From NCBI GenBank assembly GCA_947504035.1, contig CANNGA010000024.1:1-39813 (forward strand): 39,813 nucleotides of DNA. The letters are read 5' to 3'. Under the pieces are notes generated by a model. That model saw only the letters and a program-made list of their open reading frames with translations. It did no database searches and had not been told where the DNA came from. The translations under genes were made by a program, and so were the position numbers. This DNA comes from an uncultured Flavobacteriaceae bacterium (lineage in GTDB: Bacteria; Bacteroidota; Bacteroidia; Flavobacteriales; Flavobacteriaceae). This document shows positions 34,335 through 39,813 of the stretch, piece after piece (positions within the stretch are counted from its first letter, which is position 1; each line of letters begins with the position of its first letter).

Positions 34335-35078
34335 ATGAATCTATCCAACTATACAGACTACACTTTTTTAAAACCTACAGCGACAGAGCGTGACGTTATT
34401 AACGTTTGTAAAATCGCTAAAGCCAACGACTATTCGTCGGTTTGCATTAACAGTTGTTATGTGGCCTTAGCAAAAGAGATACTGAAAAAATCCTCCGTAA
34501 AAGTTTGTACCGTTGCTGGGTTTCCTTTAGGCGCTGCTTCCACAAAAAGTAAAATTTCTGAAGCTTTAAACGCCGTTAATTCTGGTGCTGACGAAGTGGA
34601 TATGACTATGAATTTGGGCTATTTAAAAAGTAGAAATTATGTATCTGTATTAAGAGATATCACCGACGTAAAAAGAGCGATTGGAGATACTGTACTCATG
34701 GTAACGATAGAAATTTCAGAATTAAGCAAAAACGAAATTGTTAAGGCCTGCGAAATTGTTGTTGACTCTGGAGCCGATTATGTAAAAACATCTACAGGAT
34801 TTTCTGATGGTGGCGCGACCTTTACTGCAGTTAAAATCATGAAGAAAATCGTAAAAAATACCATTAAGATAAAAGCTTCAGGAGGTATTGAAGATTTCGA
34901 AACTGCTGTAAAATACTTGGAAGCTGGAGCGGATAGAATAGGCACTTCAACAGTACTTAAACCAGAAAGTGACACGCTTCAAAAACGGAATTCTAAAATA
35001 TACAGACGTTACATAGAGACCTCTAAGAAAAGTGAAATATCTTTAGCTGAACTTAAAGATATTGAAGTCGATCTTTAA
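34335..35078 (+). CDS. deoC: Deoxyribose-phosphate aldolase
   Basis: This 247-residue class I aldolase splits 2-deoxyribose-5-phosphate to acetaldehyde and glyceraldehyde-3-phosphate in deoxynucleoside breakdown. The barrel shows VCINSCYV, CTVAGFPLGA, DEVDMTMNLGYLKS (D89), the Schiff base lysine in YVKTSTGFS (K151) and KASGGIED (K180). The length fits the family. It is cytoplasmic and stands alone, convergent with pxpC. Confidence 0.95.
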   Translation: MNLSNYTDYTFLKPTATERDVINVCKIAKANDYSSVCINSCYVALAKEILKKSSVKVCTVAGFPLGAASTKSKISEALNAVNSGADEVDMTMNLGYLKSRNYVSVLRDITDVKRAIGDTVLMVTIEISELSKNEIVKACEIVVDSGADYVKTSTGFSDGGATFTAVKIMKKIVKNTIKIKASGGIEDFETAVKYLEAGADRIGTSTVLKPESDTLQKRNSKIYRRYIETSKKSEISLAELKDIEVDL

Positions 35079-35104
35079 ACTATTATGCTATTATGTCCTT
35101 TTCC

Positions 35105-35950
35105 TTAAATTAATTTAAACACAAATTGCCCCCCTGTAGGCTTTTGAGATAAAATAGCAATAGCGGTTTCCGAAAGTAGCAATAATCTTGGATACCCTCC
35201 CGTGGTTTGGCAATCTCTCATTAAAATGATAAGCTGTCCTGATGCTGTAAGTTGGACTGTGCCTGGTAAAACAGGACTTGTAATGATACTCTCTAAACCA
35301 TTTGGTAATACGTCTTCTACCTGATACGCCATTCTATTATTGTATTTGGAAATAGTATACGTTTTCTCTAATAATAAAGCCTGTTCTGTAACAGATAACC
35401 TATCAAACTCCGGTCCCTTGTAAACCTCTAATACTTGCGAAGAGATATAACTTTCATCTACTCGTAATCGTGCAAAAGCATTTTGATCTTGTGCCATAGC
35501 CTTAAACACCTCCAAAACAGCTCCTTTTTCTATACGGTTTTTAGGAGATACGCCTTGATACATGCTATAACTTCCTAAAACCTGAGCTGTTTTAAAACCA
35601 CCTTTTATGGACAAATAAGCACGATACCCTGTTATAAAATGTCCAAAACTTAAAATAGAACCTTTAGGCACACGCGTGTATTTGTTATTCTGTATTGATT
35701 TCCCATTAAGTTTTGGTTGCAAATTTCCACCTGTAATTACTAGTACCACATCAACATCAAATTGCAATTTAGGGCCTAACATCGTTACCTCTAAAACCGC
35801 TGCATGCTCGGTATTACCCACTAAGCGATTTGCTAAAATGGCTGCTCTGCGATCCATAACTCCAGACATGGGAACTCCGAAATTCTGTCCCTCATAGCGT
35901 CCTAAGTCTTGAATGGTACTGTAAAATCCGGGGTGTAGTACTTTAATCAT
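35105..35950 (-). CDS. pxpC: 5-oxoprolinase subunit C
   Basis: This 281-residue protein belongs to the biotin-dependent carboxyltransferase-like/urea amidolyase-related family (KipA type). With PxpA and PxpB it forms the ATP-dependent bacterial 5-oxoprolinase, which opens pyroglutamate to glutamate. Blocks: HPGFYSTIQDLGRYEGQNFGVPMSGVMD, TGGNLQPKLNG and MRDCQTTGGYPRLL. The start overlaps the end of pxpB by 8 nt, so they are coupled. The order pxpA-pxpB-pxpC is complete. Confidence 0.93.
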   Translation of the reverse strand: MIKVLHPGFYSTIQDLGRYEGQNFGVPMSGVMDRRAAILANRLVGNTEHAAVLEVTMLGPKLQFDVDVVLVITGGNLQPKLNGKSIQNNKYTRVPKGSILSFGHFITGYRAYLSIKGGFKTAQVLGSYSMYQGVSPKNRIEKGAVLEVFKAMAQDQNAFARLRVDESYISSQVLEVYKGPEFDRLSVTEQALLLEKTYTISKYNNRMAYQVEDVLPNGLESIITSPVLPGTVQLTASGQLIILMRDCQTTGGYPRLLLLSETAIAILSQKPTGGQFVFKLI

Positions 35951-36674
35951 CGCTTATTTCATTTTCTATTTGATATACGCCTGCATCTGCCAATACTTTT
36001 ACCTGTGCATGTGCTTTTAATGAAATGCTATAAAACTGAATTTGATCTCCTGACGCGGCAAAGCAAGGCGGTGTTTTAGAGGCATCGAAATAACATAAGG
36101 GGCTATTTCCTATAATATGCCAACCGCCTGGACTTTCAGAAGGATATACCCCTGTTTGATTCCCGCCTATAGCCACAGCACCTGGTTTTACTTTTAGTCG
36201 TGGTATTCCTCGTCTTGGCAGTGCTAAACGTTCGTCTAAACCTCCTAAATATAAAAACCCAGGGAGAAAACCGATAAAATAAACAGTATACTTTGGAGCG
36301 GTATGCTTCGCTATCAATTCGGCGATAGACATGCCCTTTTCTTCAGATACGGTTTCTAAATCCACACCAAAAGAGCTATCATAACACACAGGAATACGCC
36401 ATAGCCGTTTTACGGTCTCTTGAAGTATTACTGTAGCTTCATATAAATGTTGCAACCATTTTAACGCTACATCTGCATTAAAGTGTATTGGATTAAAAAC
36501 AACTAATAAAGTATGATATGCATGTGTTAGCTGGATGATATCTGGATGTTTAGCCTGTGTGATCTTAAGTTTAAAATGCAATACGTCTTGTAAAATAGCC
36601 TCTTGTAATTTTGAAGGCCACTCTATTAATAAGGCCGATGCGCCGTATGTTTTATATTGAAGTTGATATTTCAT
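35943..36674 (-). CDS. pxpB: 5-oxoprolinase subunit B
   Basis: This 243-residue protein has the KipI/allophanate hydrolase subunit 1 fold. Typical blocks are IPVCYDSSFGVDLE, YTVYFIGFLPGFLYLGGLDERLALPRR and AIGGNQTGVYPSESPGGWHIIG. The ATG at 36674 is chosen over a GTG at 36680. It lies between pxpA (47-nt gap) and pxpC (8-nt overlap). In Bacillus, KipI inhibits a sporulation kinase, but here the complete set argues for the 5-oxoprolinase role. Confidence 0.93.
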   Translation of the reverse strand: MKYQLQYKTYGASALLIEWPSKLQEAILQDVLHFKLKITQAKHPDIIQLTHAYHTLLVVFNPIHFNADVALKWLQHLYEATVILQETVKRLWRIPVCYDSSFGVDLETVSEEKGMSIAELIAKHTAPKYTVYFIGFLPGFLYLGGLDERLALPRRGIPRLKVKPGAVAIGGNQTGVYPSESPGGWHIIGNSPLCYFDASKTPPCFAASGDQIQFYSISLKAHAQVKVLADAGVYQIENEISDD

Positions 36675-36721
36675 AGTCACTATATTGTTTTAAAACATAC
36701 GAAACCCAAACCTACTCTCAA

Positions 36722-37444
36722 TTAACTAATATTAAGAGCTGTTAAACGGGTTTTTAAACCTTTAAGTAATTTTACGGCTTCTGGTTGATCACCATGTATG
36801 CAATAGGTATCCGCTTTAATGGACACCTTTTCCCCCTTTAAAGTTTTTACCCGCCCTTCAGAAATCATTTGGTAAACATGCTGAAATACCGTTTCCTCAT
36901 CTGTAATTACAGCATCTGGCTCTAATCTGGATACTAAACTTAAATCAGAATTGTAATTTCTATCTGCAAAGGCTTCGTAACGTATGGGAACGCCATGAGC
37001 ACGTGCTACATCTGCAATAACAGATTTATAAGGCACATAAATATAAACAGAGGTTGGGATACACTTGCAAGCTTCAATAATAACAGAAGCGGTATCATGA
37101 TCTTTTGCCGCTTTATTATAAAGAGCTCCATGTGGTTTTACATGATGCAACGTTGCGCCACAAGTCTTTAAAACAGTAAGCAATGCTTGTAGTTGTCGCT
37201 CTATAGAACCTCGTAAAGCCTCATGTGACATTATCATTTCGCGTCTTCCAAAATTTTCAATATCTGGAAATGAAGGATGCGCTCCTATTTTAACACCATA
37301 CCGCATCGCCAAATTTACAGCAGTTTCCATAGTAGTAGCAGTACCTGCATGCCCACCACAGGCAATATTACATGAGGATAGCAATGGCATTAACGCCGCT
37401 TCATTGCCTACGCCTTCCCCTAAATCAGCATTAATATCAATCAT
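36722..37444 (-). CDS. pxpA: 5-oxoprolinase subunit A (LamB/YcsF family)
   Basis: This 240-residue protein has the conserved start MIDINADLGEGVGNE, then NIACGGHAGTATTM, IGAHPSFPD, HVKPHGALYNKA and YCIHGDQP, all typical for PxpA (YbgL/YcsF). It leads the three-gene operon; together the subunits salvage 5-oxoproline that forms spontaneously from glutamine or glutamate. A -7 box (37479-37486) precedes it on the minus strand. Confidence 0.94.
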   Translation of the reverse strand: MIDINADLGEGVGNEAALMPLLSSCNIACGGHAGTATTMETAVNLAMRYGVKIGAHPSFPDIENFGRREMIMSHEALRGSIERQLQALLTVLKTCGATLHHVKPHGALYNKAAKDHDTASVIIEACKCIPTSVYIYVPYKSVIADVARAHGVPIRYEAFADRNYNSDLSLVSRLEPDAVITDEETVFQHVYQMISEGRVKTLKGEKVSIKADTYCIHGDQPEAVKLLKGLKTRLTALNIS

Positions 37445-37478
37445 GGTCTTTTTATACGTTTATCAAGCATCTAACGTT

Positions 37479-37486
37479 CAAAAATA
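37479..37486 (-). promoter_or_regulatory. -7 box of the pxp operon
   Basis: The minus strand reads TATTTTTG, a perfect TAnnTTTG match, 34 nt upstream of pxpA. It lies just past the 3' end of the preceding hypothetical gene. The correctly spaced -33 TTG was not found. Confidence 0.4.
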
Positions 37487-37489
37487 AAA

Positions 37490-38008
37490 TTATTTACGCA
37501 ATTCGTTAACCTCATCTAATGTTAAAGGCTCCCCTTTTAAATAAAATTCGCAACGTGCCTTTGGAAAAAAAAGTACTATAATTCGAATAAGAACACTTAA
37601 AACTAGCGCTACAGGTATCGTGATTAGTGCTAATATAAATTTAAAAAGGAAACCGCCCTCCTTAAAATACTCGTTGGGGTCATTCTCGAATGCAGCTATA
37701 GAATGATTTTTACAATCAATAGGTAAAAAAGCAAAATCTACGATGGTTTCTAAAAACATCCAATAGCGTGGTGTCGAAGATTCCCCTTTAGAGACAAAGA
37801 ACCCTATTCTTGCAGAAATCGTACTGTCTGGATTCCCTCCTGCTATGGCATTGCCTAACTGGTCTAAGGCTATTAGTAAATTCATAACCCAACTTGTCTG
37901 TCGCTCTAAATCACCTTGTGCTCTTAATTCTGAATACTTTAAATCGGTTTTATTCCTATTGTGATTCATAAGTTTACTAATGTCTAAAGTACCGCCAAGC
38001 ACCAACAT
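37490..38008 (-). CDS. Hypothetical membrane protein with 'GGNPDSTISAR' motif
   Basis: A protein of 172 residues from the ATG at 38008, or 158 from an ATG at 37966 (MNHNRNKTDLKYSELR). The centre has LLIALDQLGNAIAGGNPDSTISARIGFF, then YWMFLETIVDFAFLPIDCKNHSIAAFE; near the C-terminus is one strong hydrophobic segment (KFILALITIPVALVLSVLIRIIVLFF). The pattern (LNAxxGGxPxxTxSxRxG ... D ... HC) resembles small proteins I recall from phage and prophage lysis or late regions, but no other phage gene is present here. The role is unknown. It may be a domesticated phage remnant or a coincidence of short motifs. Confidence 0.6.
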   Translation of the reverse strand: MLVLGGTLDISKLMNHNRNKTDLKYSELRAQGDLERQTSWVMNLLIALDQLGNAIAGGNPDSTISARIGFFVSKGESSTPRYWMFLETIVDFAFLPIDCKNHSIAAFENDPNEYFKEGGFLFKFILALITIPVALVLSVLIRIIVLFFPKARCEFYLKGEPLTLDEVNELRK

Positions 38009-38389
38009 AATATTTAATTAAACGGGGGATCGTTCTCTTTTTGGTACTTGATTTTTTTCAAACGAAAACACAGGTAAATCTAGTCTTAAACTATAAAAAG
38101 TAAATACCTGTATTTTTATAAAGTTAAATAAATATGCGTAGAGATTCAAACCCTATGTTTACAAAAAATAAAATCGTCTGGTAGATTAACATAATTTATA
38201 CTATCATGACCAGTTTCTATAAAAGCTGTAAATTTTTCACTTATAAAACGATAAAACAGCATACCTCATACGACGTGTTTAAAGTTTCAATTATCAACAC
38301 CACGTACAGTGTTGGCTATTTTTAAATTTGATTTTGTAATTCGGCTCTTTGGTTGTTGCTTGTCTTTTATTTTTAATCTTTTTTAATAC
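38009..38389. other. Gene-free stretch between the hypothetical gene and fic
   Basis: 381 bp of AT-rich DNA. ACAGGTA (38070-38076) and TACCTGT (38105-38111) form a 7-bp stem with a 28-nt loop. No gene and no strong terminator for fic were found. Confidence 0.4.
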
Positions 38390-39475
38390 TTATGCTTGTT
38401 CTAAAACAGCCATTAATCTATGATTAAGGTATAATTTTTCTTTCCCTACTTTTTCAGAAATTAGAAAACCTGCTTTTTCTAGGGCTATTAAATAATTACC
38501 TACTGTTTTAGATGTTCCTAGTTTTTCATCAATTAAAAATTGTTTTTTGGTGTATGGTAATCTGAATAAAATTTCAATTAATTCCTTGCTATATACTTTA
38601 GGTAAAGCTTCTTTTATTTCTGCTCCAATTTTATCCATTAGCGTTGTTACATCCTTTAGTCTTTGCAACCCTTTATTAGCAGTATATTCTACCATTTCAA
38701 GCATATATAATATCCAAGATTCCCAATTATTGCTTTCAGTAACTTCTCGCAACTTTTTGTAATAATCTGCTTTGTTTTTTATGATATACTCACTTAAATA
38801 AATTGCAGGAATATCTAATAGTTTTTCTATTTTTAAATAGAGTAATAATAAAATACGCCCAGTTCTACCATTACCATCACTAAATGGGTGTATGGCTTCA
38901 AATTGATAATGCATTAGCGCCATCTTTATTAAAGGGTCTATGGTGTTGTTTTCATTAATAAAAGTTTCTAAATTAGATAACTTTTCACGTATTATAGTTT
39001 CTCCTGTTGGTGGTGTATATATTATTTCTCCTTTGGTGTTTTTTAAAGTAGTTCCTGGAGTTGTTCTAATACCTGCGGTGTTTTTTTTAATGCTTTGCAC
39101 AATATCTATACATAAATTTGTACTTATAAAAGGGCGTTTTTCTATATCGCGCAAGCCATTCCAAAGTGCTTCTTTATAGCTTAGTACTTCTTTTGTAGCT
39201 GGGTTATCAAACTTTTTATCAGCAACTAAAGATTTATATAAATCATCGTTAGTTGTAATAATGTTTTCTATTTCGGAGCTTGTTTTTGCTTCTTTTAGAT
39301 GGATTGTATCTAAAAATAACGTTGGATTTGGTAAATTAGTTAGCATACCATTAAGCTGCGCTAATGCTCTACTGGCGTCAATAGTTTTACGTAAAACTTT
39401 TGTCGTTTCTAACGTTATACGTGGAGGCAATAGCGGTAAGCTATTGTAAGGCGTATCTCTATTAAAATCTGTCAT
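38390..39475 (-). CDS. Fic family protein with C-terminal winged-helix domain
   Basis: A 361-residue protein from the ATG at 39475 (a TTG at 39484 would add three residues). Fic enzymes transfer AMP or other phospho-groups to proteins. The canonical motif HPFSDGNGRTGR (catalytic H196) is intact. The inhibitory helix motif (S/T)xxxE(G/N) is present as SSEIEN (S66-N71), N-terminal as in class II Fic proteins, which stay inactive until the helix moves. The C-terminal 75 residues (YTKKQFLIDEKLGTSKTVGNYLIALEKAGFLISEKVGKEKLYLN) look like a winged helix, so the protein may bind DNA. No toxin-antitoxin partner gene is adjacent. A symmetric array of operator-like sites lies right upstream. Confidence 0.92.
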   Translation of the reverse strand: MTDFNRDTPYNSLPLLPPRITLETTKVLRKTIDASRALAQLNGMLTNLPNPTLFLDTIHLKEAKTSSEIENIITTNDDLYKSLVADKKFDNPATKEVLSYKEALWNGLRDIEKRPFISTNLCIDIVQSIKKNTAGIRTTPGTTLKNTKGEIIYTPPTGETIIREKLSNLETFINENNTIDPLIKMALMHYQFEAIHPFSDGNGRTGRILLLLYLKIEKLLDIPAIYLSEYIIKNKADYYKKLREVTESNNWESWILYMLEMVEYTANKGLQRLKDVTTLMDKIGAEIKEALPKVYSKELIEILFRLPYTKKQFLIDEKLGTSKTVGNYLIALEKAGFLISEKVGKEKLYLNHRLMAVLEQA

Positions 39476-39480
39476 TTTAA

Positions 39481-39573
39481 ACAAGGGTAATAATTACTCA
39501 CGTTTTATTAACGAGGGTAAATATAATGAAAATTTACCTTTGTAGTAAATACAAGAGTAAATTTTACTCTTGT
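39481..39573. promoter_or_regulatory. Six-half-site symmetric operator array upstream of fic
   Basis: Six 11-bp half-sites fit the consensus ACAAGGGTAAA: plus orientation at 39481-39491, 39511-39521 and 39551-39561; minus orientation at 39493-39503, 39533-39543 and 39563-39573. They form two close pairs (1-nt spacer) and one wide pair (11-nt spacer). Each half-site has an exact mirror position about 39527 (sums of mirrored ends all equal 79054). The best pair, ACAAGAGTAAA/TTTACTCTTGT, is perfect. The unit at 39533 contains TACCTTTG, a perfect -7 box, on the plus strand; the others on the minus strand contain near matches. The array starts 5 nt upstream of the fic ATG, so it probably controls fic. 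The binding protein is not identified; the Fic winged helix is one candidate. Confidence 0.8.
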
Positions 39574-39740
39574 ATTTTCCGTTTTTAAAATAATTTGATT
39601 TTTTCTTCATAGCAATGCTAAAAAAATCAGATTATTTTTAAAATGAGCCCTAGCGGCAGGCGCAATGTATAGTTTGTCTTTTTATACAAAAGTATAAATG
39701 TGCATTTGTATAAATATACAAAGTTATAAGTGTCTATAAT
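39485..39740. other. Non-coding stretch between fic and the right terminal repeat
   Basis: It carries the operator array, the AT-rich hairpin, a GC-rich island (AGCCCTAGCGGCAGGCGC, about 39646-39663) and a set of TTATACAAA/TTTGTATAA inverted words near 39681-39715 that may be another operator or promoter. No coding frame was supported. Confidence 0.5.
39587..39638. other. Long AT-rich hairpin
   Basis: AAAATAATTTGATTTTTT (39587-39604) pairs with 39621-39638 over 18 bp with one G-T pair. The 16-nt loop contains a second small stem (TAGC/GCTA). It lies between the operator array and the right terminal repeat. No gene reads into it inside the window; it may block transcription from the element outside. 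Confidence 0.55.
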
Positions 39741-39813
39741 TAGGGCTTGCTGATTTTCTACTTATATTTTTACACCCCTAATGTTTACAATACTTTGTGT
39801 GTTTTTTGTTAGA
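39741..39813. repeat. Right arm of 73-bp terminal inverted repeat
   Basis: Exact reverse complement of 5-77. It begins TAGGGCTTGCTGATTTTC at the inner edge and runs to the last base, so the true repeat may extend beyond the window. On this side the flanking DNA is non-coding. Confidence 0.9.

Noticed and set aside
38070-38111. ACAGGTA ... TACCTGT stem as a fic terminator
   Set aside because: Only 7 bp with a 28-nt loop, far from the fic stop, and no convincing T-tract on the fic strand.
1-39813. CRISPR array, rRNA operon or intact prophage
   Set aside because: No regularly spaced repeats, no rRNA sequence and no phage structural genes were found on either strand.

Overview
The window reads as a stretch of chromosome from a marine-type member of the Flavobacteriaceae (Bacteroidota). 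Supporting signs are low GC, Bacteroidota promoter boxes (TAnnTTTG) at about -7 with few Shine-Dalgarno sites, two secreted enzymes with type IX secretion (T9SS) C-terminal tails, a TonB-dependent receptor, and gene neighbourhoods I recall from this family (amidase/LptD/RidA, ZapA/6S RNA/RNase Y, M23 peptidase/TonB receptor/cysteine desulfurase). Nothing points to a plasmid or an intact prophage. Family and neighbourhood statements rest on memory; no search was run.

The window is bounded by a perfect 73-bp inverted repeat (5-77 and 39741-39813). The left copy cuts into the 5' end of a secreted polysaccharide-lyase-like gene. This looks like the same end of a mobile element entered from both sides.

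Region by region: 80-1324 holds the truncated PL14-like T9SS protein. 1587-6466 (minus) is a likely operon for an AmiC-type amidase, an MlaD-like MCE protein, a membrane ferredoxin (HdrC-like), a CCG-domain protein (HdrB-like) and a small conserved protein. LptD and RidA run divergently (to 9800). A hybrid histidine kinase follows (9912-11345, minus). Then come aroQ and a secreted protein (minus), a TM2-domain protein (plus) and a XerD-type recombinase (plus). 14635-17058 (minus) holds a ZapB-like coiled coil, ZapA, a 6S RNA and RNase Y. 17236-21399 (plus) holds an M23 peptidase and a TonB-dependent receptor; a NifS/IscS-like cysteine desulfurase (minus) sits opposite an Asp-rich lipoprotein (plus). 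Next are a small membrane protein and an Smr protein (minus), a DUF2752 and a CCC-motif membrane protein (plus), and a GlcG-like protein and an AraC regulator (minus).

The right part holds a small secreted protein, tRNA-Ser(GCT) and tRNA-Pro(TGG), a PgpH-type c-di-AMP phosphodiesterase (minus), thiolase and an NlpC/P60 peptidase (plus), a GH5 T9SS enzyme (plus), deoC (plus), the 5-oxoprolinase operon pxpABC (minus), a membrane protein of unknown role and a Fic protein (minus). Envelope functions dominate: peptidoglycan cleavage, LPS export, lipid-transport-type MCE, TonB uptake and cell division.

The most unusual signal is upstream of fic: six 11-bp half-sites (consensus ACAAGGGTAAA) arranged as a 93-bp array with exact positional dyad symmetry about 39527. 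It looks like an operator, possibly for autoregulation by the Fic protein, which appears to end in a winged-helix domain.
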